Source of the DNA: DASWRT01 sp036403035
GTDB lineage: Bacteria > Pseudomonadota > Alphaproteobacteria > ATCC43930 > CGMCC-115725
NCBI GenBank assembly: GCA_036403035.1
Contig: DASWRT010000522.1
Location: 1-10,774 of the forward strand
Direction of reading: 5' to 3'
DNA length: 10,774 nucleotides
The notes under the pieces are model-generated. The model made no database searches. It had not been told where the DNA came from and was given only the letters and a program-made list of their open reading frames with translations. The translations under genes and the position numbers were made by a program. Of the stretch, positions 1-8,599 are shown one piece after another. How positions within the stretch are numbered: the first letter of the stretch is position 1; every line of letters begins with the position of its first letter.

Positions 1-151
1 ACGGAACCGCATAGGTGCGGAACAGGGCGAATTCGAGGGCACGCGTGGTGTCGAACGGAAACTCGTACGTCGTCGACAGGTAATAGATCTCCTGGTGATC
101 CCGCTCGGGATCGAGTTGGTTGATCCGGTCCAGGATGCGGCGACGGAACAT
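1..151 (-). CDS. Oxygenase MpaB family protein (DUF2236), N-terminal fragment
   Basis: This is the 5' end of a gene that runs off the left edge; 50 codons are present. Translating the complement from the ATG at 151-149 gives MFRRRILDRINQLDPERD, then a YEFPFDT motif, RALEFALFRTYAVP and the window edge. This arrangement (RRxxxRIxxLDPxRD, YEFPxDTxRALExALFRTxAVP) is what I know as the N-terminus of the MpaB/DUF2236 family, whose founder is the mycophenolic-acid oxygenase MpaB and whose domain is shared with rubber oxygenase. Members are thought to be haem-type oxygenases, but the catalytic part lies outside the window. An AAGAGG Shine-Dalgarno at 160-165, 8 nt before the ATG, supports this start. 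The gene is divergent from the GDSL esterase and shares a 170-bp intergenic region with it. The family call comes from recognising the motif, not from an alignment. Confidence 0.75.
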   Translation of the reverse strand, partial: MFRRRILDRINQLDPERDHQEIYYLSTTYEFPFDTTRALEFALFRTYAVP

Positions 152-195
152 GACCGGAGCCTCTTCAGCGCAAGCGTCGGTAGGGTCGAGCAATG

Positions 196-211
196 CCCGA
201 GCATGCTCGGG
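196..211. repeat. Perfect 16-bp palindrome between divergent genes
   Basis: CCCGAGCATGCTCGGG reads identically on both strands. It lies 45 bp upstream of the MpaB-family start codon and 111 bp upstream of the GDSL esterase start codon, so it is placed to act as an operator for either or both. No regulator gene sits next to it, and I do not recognise the motif as a known binding site. Confidence 0.5.
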
Positions 212-311
212 ATGGCGGCGGCAAAACCAGACGTTTTCGCCGGCCGAACGTTCTTACCGGAGGGACAGCGCGCTCATTCGGCAATTACTCTTTTTTGGAC
301 CAAGCAATGCC

Positions 312-316
312 GGAGG
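312..316 (+). promoter_or_regulatory. Ribosome binding site that fixes the GDSL esterase start
   Basis: GGAGG lies 5 nt before the ATG at 322. In-frame ATGs further upstream (193 and 307) have nothing comparable and would put a charged, arginine-rich extension ahead of the signal peptide, so 322 is preferred. Confidence 0.7.
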
Positions 317-321
317 CGACC

Positions 322-1353
322 ATGAACTGCTTTGCAAAGCGCGGCATCCTGGCATTCCTTCCCATTTTTCTCCTGTATGCAACCTTTTCGCTGCACGCAG
401 TCGCCGCCGACGTCCCGGCCCAGCCCGAGAGCATCGTTGTTTTCGGCGACAGCCTTTCGGATACCGGCAACGTGTTCGAGGCCACATTGCATGCCGAGCC
501 GCCGTCTCCGCCCTATTTCGACGGGCGCTTTTCGAACGGACCGGTCTGGGTGGAGCTGCTGGCCGGCCAATTCGGACTGGATGTCAGGCCGGCACTAAGC
601 GGCGGCACCAACTATGCGGTCGGCGGCGCCAAGGTCAGAACGGGTGAAGACAGCATCGAGGATCAGGTCCGCACCTTTCTCGCCGGGCGCGGCCTCTCGC
701 GGCTCAGCGACAGCACGCTCTTCGTCGTGTTCGGCGGCGGCAACGATCTGACCGGCGCCGCCGGCAGCACCGATCCGGCCGGAATCGTCACCGATGCCGC
801 CACCGGCATACAGAACATCGTCGAGGAGTTGGCCGGGCGCGGCGCCGTCAATTTCCTCGTGCCCAATCTGCCGAACACCGGGTCGACTCCGGACGCCCGG
901 TCGCACGGCGCCACCGGCACGGAGCAAGCGCTCTCGACAGGGTTCAACGCCGCGCTCGATGCCCTGCTCGAGGACACAAGCGCGAGGCTCGGGATCAACA
1001 TCATCCGCGTCGACCTCTTCGGTCTTCTCGAGAATGCGGTGACGATGCCTGCGATGTTCGGCTTCTCCGACATCGTCAACCCTTGCCTGGTTCCGCAGGA
1101 AGGCGGCAATGGGTTCACCGTGTGCAGCGATCCCGGCTCGCACCTCTTTTGGGACGACATTCACCCAACGGCTCGCGGTCACCAATTCATCGCCGGCGCC
1201 GCCGTCGGCGCCTATAGGCTCGCTGCGGGAACGAAACCTACGAGCGACAGCGGCATGCCTACGGTCGACGCGGACGCGAGGAGCTTCCAGAGAAATCTCC
1301 TCGACCGGATCAGGAGCACCCTCGGCGGCCTCGCACGAGGAGCACTGCCATAG
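322..1353 (+). CDS. Secreted SGNH/GDSL-family esterase/lipase
   Basis: A 343-aa hydrolase of the SGNH/GDSL superfamily, expected to cleave carboxyl esters outside the cytoplasm. Residues 1-29 form a Sec signal peptide: MNCFAKRG, then a hydrophobic core, then HAVAA with likely cleavage before D30. The four conserved blocks are present in order: block I FGDSLSDTGN (41-50, nucleophile Ser44), block II NYAVGGA (97-103, oxyanion Gly), block III GGGND (138-142, Asn141) and block V WDDIHPTARGH (277-287, catalytic Asp278 and His281). FSNGPVW near 70 and VPNLPNTG near 180 are typical of the plant-like and autotransporter-like bacterial GDSL branch. No C-terminal beta-barrel or anchor follows; the protein ends in a ~40-residue polar tail. 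It stands alone, divergent from the MpaB-family gene. The substrate cannot be inferred. Confidence 0.92.
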   Translation: MNCFAKRGILAFLPIFLLYATFSLHAVAADVPAQPESIVVFGDSLSDTGNVFEATLHAEPPSPPYFDGRFSNGPVWVELLAGQFGLDVRPALSGGTNYAVGGAKVRTGEDSIEDQVRTFLAGRGLSRLSDSTLFVVFGGGNDLTGAAGSTDPAGIVTDAATGIQNIVEELAGRGAVNFLVPNLPNTGSTPDARSHGATGTEQALSTGFNAALDALLEDTSARLGINIIRVDLFGLLENAVTMPAMFGFSDIVNPCLVPQEGGNGFTVCSDPGSHLFWDDIHPTARGHQFIAGAAVGAYRLAAGTKPTSDSGMPTVDADARSFQRNLLDRIRSTLGGLARGALP

Positions 1354-1391
1354 GCCGAGAGCGAGGACGCAACCATAGGTCGCGCCGTCTA

Positions 1392-1437
1392 TTTCCGGGA
1401 AGGACTGCGGGTCAGAACATGCCGTCTCGCCCGGAAA
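1392..1437. repeat. Widely spaced inverted repeat TTTCCGGG/CCCGGAAA
   Basis: Exact 8-bp arms at 1392-1399 and 1430-1437 are separated by 30 bp. The repeat lies between the stop of the GDSL gene and the 3' end of the tRNA-Ser gene, which converge here. It could form a weak stem at the 3' end of either transcript. The long loop and the absence of a U-tract make a classical terminator unlikely. Confidence 0.3.
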
Positions 1438-1467
1438 GGCAGAAACGCTGTAGAAACCCAGGGTAGC

Positions 1468-1560
1468 TGGCGGAGCGGGAGGGATTCGAACCCTCGATAC
1501 GATTCATCACCGTATACACACTTTCCAGGCGTGCGCCTTCAACCACTCGGCCACCGCTCC
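1468..1560 (-). tRNA. tRNA-Ser (anticodon GGA)
   Basis: Reading the minus strand from 1560 to 1468 gives a 93-nt class II tRNA with an encoded CCA end (1468-1470). The acceptor stem pairs GGAGCGG with CCGCTCC and the discriminator base is G, as expected for serine tRNAs. The D-arm contains the usual GGCCGAGTGGTTGAAGGC. The anticodon loop is CTGGAAA, with anticodon GGA at 1526-1524, which reads UCC and UCU codons. A long variable arm follows (GTATACGG...ATCGTATC region), then the T-arm with GGGTTCGAATCCC. A TATTGT hexamer on the minus strand (1571-1576) could be part of the -10 element, with no clear -35. The 3' end of this tRNA is not duplicated elsewhere in the window, so nothing here marks it as an integration site. 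Confidence 0.97.
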
Positions 1561-1762
1561 GATGCCGCGCACAATAGGGCCGTGGGCGGCGAGGCGAGAA
1601 CCTAGCGGACACGCCCGGCGGTTTCAACCGAGCATGCGCTGCATCATCGCCCGGCAGGGCGGCTGTGGCCGGATCGGTAAAATGCCATGCCATTCCGGTT
1701 GCGCCGCAGTCCAGCCCTGATACGCTGGCGCGGGTCCACGACTCTCCGGGGGTGCAGACCGC
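1561..1762. other. Intergenic region with no gene
   Basis: About 200 bp between the tRNA-Ser 5' end and the small membrane protein gene. It should carry the tRNA promoter (minus strand) and the membrane protein promoter (plus strand). I see no convincing complete promoter for either and no repeat. Confidence 0.5.
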
Positions 1763-2068
1763 ATGGTGGTCGGACGTCTTCTAGGCTGGCTGATCCTGCT
1801 CGCCGGGCTGGTCGTGCTGGGGCGCGACCTGATCGGCTGGTACGACACCCGCGTCTTCGCGCCGATCGCGCTCGGCCAGCTCTGGTTCGACTTCAGCCCC
1901 GGCAGCCTCAACCTCGCGCAGGCGGTGATCCAGCGCTACGTCCATCCGGCGCTGTGGGATCCGGTGATCGTCACCATCCTGCTCTGGTGGGCCTCAGCCG
2001 TGCTGATCGTGCTCGGGCTGCTGATCCTGTGGCTGTTCCGTCCGCGCGAGCGGCGGCGGTTCCGGTAG
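1763..2068 (+). CDS. Small two-helix membrane protein, uncharacterised
   Basis: A 101-aa protein I cannot assign to a named family. It has two clear hydrophobic segments: residues ~6-20 (LLGWLILLAGLVVLG) and ~67-92 (PVIVTILLWWASAVLIVLGL, then LILWLF). The ~45-residue segment between them contains DLIGWYD and FDFSPGSLNLAQAVIQRYV, followed by HPALWD. The very basic C-terminal tail RPRERRRFR suggests the C-terminus, and by two-helix topology the N-terminus, face the cytoplasm. A G-rich stretch (CGGGGGTG, ~1747-1754) precedes the ATG at a suitable distance. Codon third positions are strongly G/C, as in neighbouring genes. From memory, similar short proteins are common hypotheticals in Rhizobiales. 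It converges on the 397-aa gene, with 21 bp between stop codons. Confidence 0.75.
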   Translation: MVVGRLLGWLILLAGLVVLGRDLIGWYDTRVFAPIALGQLWFDFSPGSLNLAQAVIQRYVHPALWDPVIVTILLWWASAVLIVLGLLILWLFRPRERRRFR

Positions 2069-2089
2069 GGAACAGGGCGGCGGATCGCG

Positions 2090-3283
2090 TTAACCCGGCG
2101 AGGCCGCCGTACCGGGATAATTCAGCCCGACGGCGATCAGGCGTTTAAGCAGAGCCGTCTTACGCTCGTGACGGTCGCGCAGCCGTCCGAAGCGCCGACG
2201 GAACTCCTCGATCTTACCGTCGCGGTCGGCCAACGCCTCCAGATCCTTCAGCAGCCCGACGGCCTTGTCGTATTCGGCCGGCTTTTTCGTCTCGGCGAGC
2301 GCATCGACCTCGCGCCACGCCTCCTCCACCCGCCCAGCAAGGCGGGCGAGCCGTTGCTCGCGCGCCTTCCGTTCCTGTTCCGCATGGCGCGCCTGTTCGG
2401 CCGCCGCGCGCTCCGCCGCTAGGCGCTCCCGCTCCTGGGCGCGGACTTCGGCGGCGGCAAGCAGTTCGCCGGCCGTCCGCGGCTTTCGGGCGGCGGCCAG
2501 CTCCGGCGTCCTCACGGTTGCCGACCAGCGATGCCGCACGTCGAGAGCGACGTGAGGGTCGTTCTCCAGCACGACGCGGCGGAGCAAGCTCGTCTTCTCC
2601 GCATCGGGAAGCTGGGCGACAAAAGCGCCGAGTTCGTCCGGTGAGGGATCCGGCACAGGCTCGTCGGCGCCTCCGCCGATCGCGGCGTCGAACAGATCCC
2701 GATCGAGGCCGAAGAAATCCCGGAACGCCACCAGAGGGCCGGACGCCCGGGCGAGCCCCGATGCAAGCGGCGGCTCAGGCTCGTCCTCGTCCACCAGCCC
2801 CTCTTGAACGCCCAGCAGCCAGCCGAAATACAGGCAGCGCCGGTCGCCCCGCATCAAGTCCGCGCGCAACGCTGCGAACGGGGCGGAGATGCTCTCTTCG
2901 CCCTCTTCGTCCTCGTCGCCGTAAAAGTCGTCGACCGAATCCCCGAGCGGACGATGGAATTCGACGATGACGTAATCGCCTACGGCTCGTAGATCGACGA
3001 CGTCCTCCAACCGGTAAGGCTCGACCTCGGCCGGATCGAGGAACCGACGCGGAACGCGGAGCATCAAGGTCCGGCTGCCCCAATTCGCCCAATAGACGAA
3101 AAGGTCGAACCAATCCTCGATCAGACGCCGCGGATCGCCCTTGAAGTCGCCCCATTGGTACGTATTGACCAAGCTGCGAGCGGTAATCCGCGCCCGCGTG
3201 GATATCTGGCGCAATGCCCCTTGCGCCGCTTCGTCGAGCGGGCGGTCGATCGCCTGGAACTCGTAGTATTGATATTCGCTCAT
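2090..3283 (-). CDS. Uncharacterised conserved protein with C-terminal coiled coil
   Basis: A 397-aa cytoplasmic protein. Its N-terminus MSEYQYYEFQAIDRPLDE, followed by STRARIT, NTYQWGDFKGDPRRLIEDWF and ANWGSRTLMLRVPRRFLDP (within ~1-85), matches a conserved hypothetical family I remember from many bacterial phyla with no assigned function. The middle has two acidic patches (DEDEEGEE at 123-130, DEDEPEPP at 165-172) around YFGWLLGVQEG. A segment at ~215-262 (LPDAEKTSLLRRVV, then HRW) leads into a long Arg/Glu/Ala-rich helix at ~263-385 that should form a coiled coil. There is no signal peptide, membrane segment or recognisable catalytic motif. The ATG overlaps the stop of the upstream ccbP-like gene in an ATGA (3280-3283), indicating translational coupling and a shared role. 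The call as a real gene is firm; the function is unknown. Confidence 0.85.
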   Translation of the reverse strand: MSEYQYYEFQAIDRPLDEAAQGALRQISTRARITARSLVNTYQWGDFKGDPRRLIEDWFDLFVYWANWGSRTLMLRVPRRFLDPAEVEPYRLEDVVDLRAVGDYVIVEFHRPLGDSVDDFYGDEDEEGEESISAPFAALRADLMRGDRRCLYFGWLLGVQEGLVDEDEPEPPLASGLARASGPLVAFRDFFGLDRDLFDAAIGGGADEPVPDPSPDELGAFVAQLPDAEKTSLLRRVVLENDPHVALDVRHRWSATVRTPELAAARKPRTAGELLAAAEVRAQERERLAAERAAAEQARHAEQERKAREQRLARLAGRVEEAWREVDALAETKKPAEYDKAVGLLKDLEALADRDGKIEEFRRRFGRLRDRHERKTALLKRLIAVGLNYPGTAASPG

Positions 3284-3660
3284 GACGACGACTCTTCTTC
3301 GTCCTCGTCATCCTCGTCGGTCCATCCGTGGCGCGCCCAATGACGATAGGCCGCGATCCACTCGGCGCCTTCGGGTGCGGGCGACGGCAGAGGCAGATCG
3401 GTCAGGGCGACGCGCTGGCGCTCGCCTTCCCGCTCGCAGACGGCGGCGATGCCGCCTCGATCGTCCTGGTCAAGCGCGACGACCGTGACCTCGGCGCCGA
3501 GTACCCGCGTGCGGAACGGCAACCGGAGATTGTCCTCGATTTTGGTGAACAGCCCCGTGGCCTGCTCGGCCTCGCCATAACAATCGACGATCGCCTCGTC
3601 GATCAGCTCTTCGAGTTGCTCCCGGCTCGGACCGCGACCGCCTTTTCTCCCTTTCGCCAT
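3280..3660 (-). CDS. CcbP-like putative calcium-binding protein
   Basis: A 126-aa, strongly acidic protein. The core resembles the Calci_bind_CcbP family (founder: cyanobacterial calcium-binding protein CcbP of Anabaena): IDEAIVDCYGEAEQATGLFTKI followed directly by EDNLRLPF (about residues 20-49), then a variable sheet region and EWIAAYRHWARHGW near 100-113. The pattern IVDxYxxxEQxxGxxxxxEDxLxxPF is the recognisable family block. CcbP binds Ca2+ through acidic surface residues. Here an added tail DEDDEDEEESSS at 115-126 increases the negative charge. The basic N-terminus MAKGRKGGRG is unusual beside it. The start at 3660 is supported by GGGAG at 3667-3671; an in-frame extension to 3699 exists but has no such site. 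The gene lies 72 bp downstream of lepA and overlaps the next gene by 4 bp. The family assignment is from motif memory; calcium binding is inferred. Confidence 0.72.
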   Translation of the reverse strand: MAKGRKGGRGPSREQLEELIDEAIVDCYGEAEQATGLFTKIEDNLRLPFRTRVLGAEVTVVALDQDDRGGIAAVCEREGERQRVALTDLPLPSPAPEGAEWIAAYRHWARHGWTDEDDEDEEESSS

Positions 3661-3666
3661 CTCTTT

Positions 3667-3671
3667 CTCCC
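3667..3671 (-). promoter_or_regulatory. Ribosome binding site of the ccbP-like gene
   Basis: GGGAG on the minus strand, 6 nt before the ATG at 3660. It favours the 126-aa product over the 13-residue-longer form starting at 3699. Confidence 0.6.
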
Positions 3672-3732
3672 ATACGGCCTCCCGTCGCGAGATGACCACT
3701 TGAGAACGGAGATGCGCCGCGCAGCTCGGCGC

Positions 3733-5535
<1,803 letters not shown>

Positions 5536-5613
5536 GACGCCGGTACGCTTGGGGTGGCCGGAACATAAGGTGCCCACCCCTGCGGCGCAACAACGGCGGC
5601 CGGCAGGCAGTCT

Positions 5614-6543
5614 TCAGGCAGTGGCGCCGGCTTCCTCCGCACCAGCTGGAAGGCCGAGGCGGCGCATCAGGGCGGCGGCGTCGAACGGCGCGCGGATCTT
5701 CGCGTCGTTGTCGAAATAGACGTAGACGTCGCGGCCGGCCGGAGCGCGGGGCGCCGGCGTCGCCGGATCGGCCCGCCGCGCGTCGCCGGGCTCACCGCCC
5801 GCGGCCCAGGCCGCGACCCGCGCCGCCCAGAAATCGAGCGCCGGCCCGTCATAGCCGCTGGCGTACAGCTCCTCGGCGCCGTGGAGGCGGACATAGACGA
5901 AGTCGGCGGTCACGTCCTCATAGAGCGGCCAGCCGGCGCCGCCGTCCGAGACGACGAGCGCGACGCCGTAACGGCGGAGCAGCTCGACGAAGCGCGAATC
6001 GCGGAAGCTCTCGTGCCGTACCTCGATCGCATGGCGCAGCGCGCGGCGCCGGTCGGTCTCGCAGACGGCGCGGCCGGCGACCCGGGCGTCATGATTGCGG
6101 GCGAGCCGGGCCGCCTCTTCGGTGTCCCGCGGCAGCAGGTCGAGGAAGCGCGCGAGCCGCGCCTCGTCGAAGCGGAACCGCGGCGCGAGCTGCCAGAGGA
6201 TCGGACCCAGCTTGCCGCCGAGCGCCAGCACGCCGGAGGCGAAGAAGTTGGCGAGCGGCGCTTCGACGTCCTTGAGCTTCTTCATGTGGGTGATGAAGCG
6301 CCCGCCCTTGACCGAGAAGACGAAATCGGCCGGCGTGTCGGCCGCCCAGGAGCGGAAGCTCTCCGGCCGCTGCAGCGAATAGAAGGTGCCGTTGATCTCG
6401 ATCGAGGAGAAATGCCGGCTCGCATGAGCCAGCTCGCGGTGCTGCGGCAGCCCGGCGGGATAGAACACGCCGCGCCACGGCGGATAGGTCCAGCCGGAGA
6501 TGCCGACGCGGATGCGGCCTTCGCTACGCAGGTCCTGTCCCAT
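5614..6543 (-). CDS. DUF72 (YecE-like) domain protein
   Basis: A 309-aa protein of the DUF72/YecE family, which has a TIM-barrel-like fold and no established biochemical activity. Family signatures run through the whole length: VGISGWTYPPWRGVFYP (13-29), SIEINGTFYSLQ (47-58), FVFSVKGGRFITHMKKLKD (74-92), LGPILWQLAPRF (112-123), EVRHESF (174-180), YVRLHG (217-222) and DVYVYFDNDAK (272-282). The usual KxPRFITH motif appears here as KGGRFITH. The frame stays open far upstream (to 7179), but that part lies opposite the alpha/beta hydrolase and looks nothing like the family, so the ATG at 6543 just before MGQDLRSEGRIRVGISGW is chosen. No good Shine-Dalgarno is visible. It lies upstream of lepA on the same strand and is divergent from the alpha/beta hydrolase. 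Confidence 0.9.
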   Translation of the reverse strand: MGQDLRSEGRIRVGISGWTYPPWRGVFYPAGLPQHRELAHASRHFSSIEINGTFYSLQRPESFRSWAADTPADFVFSVKGGRFITHMKKLKDVEAPLANFFASGVLALGGKLGPILWQLAPRFRFDEARLARFLDLLPRDTEEAARLARNHDARVAGRAVCETDRRRALRHAIEVRHESFRDSRFVELLRRYGVALVVSDGGAGWPLYEDVTADFVYVRLHGAEELYASGYDGPALDFWAARVAAWAAGGEPGDARRADPATPAPRAPAGRDVYVYFDNDAKIRAPFDAAALMRRLGLPAGAEEAGATA

Positions 6544-6642
6544 GCGACGAGAACAGCGGCGGCGGGCCGGCGGCAACGGCGACGATCGCAACGCCGACTC
6601 GTTAAGTGGATGAGCGCGCGATTGACCCGACGAGAGACGCCG

Positions 6643-7746
6643 ATGCCGATCGACTTCGTCGACACGCAAGACCATCTCGCGAGCGACAGACACCCCGCCG
6701 CCCTGCGCCGCACGTCGGACGCGGGGCCGCGGCGCGGCGGCGGAGCCTGGAGCGTCGCGCCGGCCCTTCGCTCGAAGACCGCCGCCGCTGCCTTCGTCCG
6801 CCCGGCGCTGATCGGCGCGGCGGCGGTGGGCGCGCTCGCCGCGCATGCTTGGCTGGAGACGTGGCGGGTCGAGCGGCAGAACCCGCCGGAGGGCCGGTTC
6901 CTCGACGTCGACGGCGTCCGGCTGCACTATGTCGAGCGCGGCGCCGTCGACGCCCCGCCGGTCGTGCTGATCCACGGCGCGATGATGGCGGTGCAGGACT
7001 GGGATCTCAGCATCCTCGGCCGGCTCGCCGCGAGCCATCGCGTCATCGCCTTCGACCGGCCCGGCTACGGCTGGAGCAGCCGGCCGAAGGACCGGCGCTG
7101 GACGATGATGGCGCACGCCGAGCTGCTCCTCGACGCTTGCCGGCGGCTCGGGCTGAAAAAGCCGCTGGTGGTGGGCCATTCCTGGGGCGCGGGCGTGGCG
7201 CTGGCGATGGCGATCCGCGCGCCGGATGCGGTGCGCGGCGCCGTGCTGCTGTCCGGCTATTACTACCCGACCCCGCGCCCGGATTTCGCGCTACAGGCGC
7301 TCCCGGCGATCCCCGGCCTCGGCGCCGTGCTGCGGCACACCACCTCGCCGCTGACGATGCGCCTCGCCGAACCCATCCAGATCAAATGGATGTTCGCCCC
7401 CAACCCGGTGCCGTCCTATTTCTGGGAGCGCTTCCCGACCGGCTTCATGCACCGTCCGAAGCAGCTCCTGGCCGAAGGCGACGACTTCAAGCTGATCGGC
7501 GAGTCCGCGGCGGAGCTGGCGCCGCACTACCGCAAGGTCGCGGTCCCCATCGTGATCATGCACGGCGAGTCCGACAAGGTCGTCGACCCGCACCGGCACG
7601 CGTTCCGCCTGCACCGCGAGATCCCGCACTCGGCACTCTATATCGTCCCGCGGACCGGGCACATGATCCAGCACGTCCGTCCGACCGAGGTGGTCGAGGG
7701 CATCGACGTGGCGTGGCAGCAATCCGGGCCGGGCGCGGCGGCATAG
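6643..7746 (+). CDS. Alpha/beta hydrolase with N-terminal membrane anchor
   Basis: A 367-aa alpha/beta-hydrolase-fold enzyme. The first ~50 residues are polar and low in conserved features. They are followed by a probable membrane segment (PALIGAAAVGALAAHAWL, 54-71) and then a linker leading into the catalytic domain at ~86. Catalytic features are HGAMM after VVLI (111-115, oxyanion hole), FDRPGYGWS (137-145), the nucleophile elbow GHSWG (178-182, Ser180), HGESDKVVDP with Asp311, and GHMIQH with catalytic His340. This fits a generic esterase, epoxide hydrolase-like or haloperoxidase-like enzyme; the substrate is not deducible. GAGAG-like sequence at 6632-6636 (GAGAG, 6 nt from the ATG) supports the start at 6643. 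An ATG at 6610 would add 11 residues. It is divergent from the DUF72 gene (99 bp between start codons) and convergent with the Crp-type regulator. Confidence 0.88.
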   Translation: MPIDFVDTQDHLASDRHPAALRRTSDAGPRRGGGAWSVAPALRSKTAAAAFVRPALIGAAAVGALAAHAWLETWRVERQNPPEGRFLDVDGVRLHYVERGAVDAPPVVLIHGAMMAVQDWDLSILGRLAASHRVIAFDRPGYGWSSRPKDRRWTMMAHAELLLDACRRLGLKKPLVVGHSWGAGVALAMAIRAPDAVRGAVLLSGYYYPTPRPDFALQALPAIPGLGAVLRHTTSPLTMRLAEPIQIKWMFAPNPVPSYFWERFPTGFMHRPKQLLAEGDDFKLIGESAAELAPHYRKVAVPIVIMHGESDKVVDPHRHAFRLHREIPHSALYIVPRTGHMIQHVRPTEVVEGIDVAWQQSGPGAAA

Positions 7747-7759
7747 CGGCCCACCGCAG

Positions 7760-8533
7760 CTACGGTTCCTTGAACTTCTGCACCATCGCGGCGAGCAGAG
7801 GGAGGTCGGTGATCACAAGCACCTCGCCCTCGCGCCGCAGCAGGCCACGGTGGGCTAGGTCGCTCATCACCCGGGCGACGGTCTCGCGCGTCGTGCTGAC
7901 CCGCGCGGCGATCTCGGCATGATGCGGGTTCGGGTCGATGATCGCGGTGTTCGGCGCGGCGCGTCCGCCGGTGCGCGCCCGGCGCAGCAATTCGGCATAG
8001 ACCCGGTTGTGGGCGCCGAGCGTCGAGAGATCCATGATCCGCTCGGTCGAGGCGCGGATCATCTCGGTCAGCCGCTGCATCAGCGCCAGGCCGACCTCGC
8101 GGTGCTCGAACAGCAGGTCGATGAACGCCTCGGCCGGCAGCGAGGCGGTCAGCACCTCGTCGACCGCGACGATATGCGCCGAGCGCGGCTCGCCGTCCAG
8201 CGCCGCCAGCTCGCCGAACGCCATGCCGGCCGCCAGCTCGTCGAACACGATCTCGCGATGGCCGGAGACGCTGTAGTCGGTGACGCGCGCCCGGCCACGC
8301 ACGATGAAGTAGACGTCGTTCGACAGCGTCTCGCGGTCGATGATCTGCTCGCCCGGCGCCCAGCGCCGCCAGAAGCAGCGCCGCTCCAGCGCCCGCCGCT
8401 CCTCCGGGGTCAGCGCCTCCAGCAGATGGACGCTGTCCAGGCTGCGCGCCGCGTCGACAGCGGCGGCCGACGGCAACGACGCCGCATGATGCGGCACGTG
8501 GTGGTACGGCTTGTCGGTATGGCGCGGCGGCAT
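7760..8533 (-). CDS. Crp/Fnr-family transcriptional regulator
   Basis: A 257-aa regulator with the two-domain Crp/Fnr layout. A cyclic-nucleotide-binding-type beta-roll spans ~35-150, including the phosphate-binding-cassette-like FGELAALDGEPRSAHIVAV (107-125, with Glu109 and Arg117-Ser118 where cNMP binders have them). A long dimerisation helix follows at ~148-175, then a C-terminal winged helix with the HTH HAEIAARVSTTRETVARVMS (205-224) and wing LLRREGEVLVITD. The only cysteine is Cys53, so this is not an oxygen-sensing FNR with a [4Fe-4S] cluster. The cassette leaves cAMP or another cNMP as a possible ligand. The first 20 residues are His-rich (five His). The ATG at 8533 is used; a TTG at 8554 would add 7 residues. 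TGGACG-N16-TACACT just upstream on the minus strand is a weak promoter candidate. The targets are unknown. Confidence 0.92.
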   Translation of the reverse strand: MPPRHTDKPYHHVPHHAASLPSAAAVDAARSLDSVHLLEALTPEERRALERRCFWRRWAPGEQIIDRETLSNDVYFIVRGRARVTDYSVSGHREIVFDELAAGMAFGELAALDGEPRSAHIVAVDEVLTASLPAEAFIDLLFEHREVGLALMQRLTEMIRASTERIMDLSTLGAHNRVYAELLRRARTGGRAAPNTAIIDPNPHHAEIAARVSTTRETVARVMSDLAHRGLLRREGEVLVITDLPLLAAMVQKFKEP

Positions 8534-8599
8534 GATGAACGGAGTGTACCGCAACCATCCGTCCCGTCCACCGCTCCGCGAGTCTTTAGGCCCGTGCCG

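Noticed and set aside
1468..1560. Considered tRNA-Ser as the attachment site of an integrated element.
   Set aside because: No second copy of the tRNA 3' end and no integrase gene are present in the window, and the flanking genes look like ordinary chromosomal genes.
5881..6642. Upstream in-frame extension of the alpha/beta hydrolase to 5881.
   Set aside because: It lies opposite the DUF72 gene, resembles no family and precedes the natural start with a plausible ribosome binding site at 6643.
6544..7179. Upstream in-frame extension of the DUF72 protein.
   Set aside because: It overlaps the hydrolase coding region antiparallel, and the DUF72 family begins with the VGISGW strand reached soon after ATG 6543.
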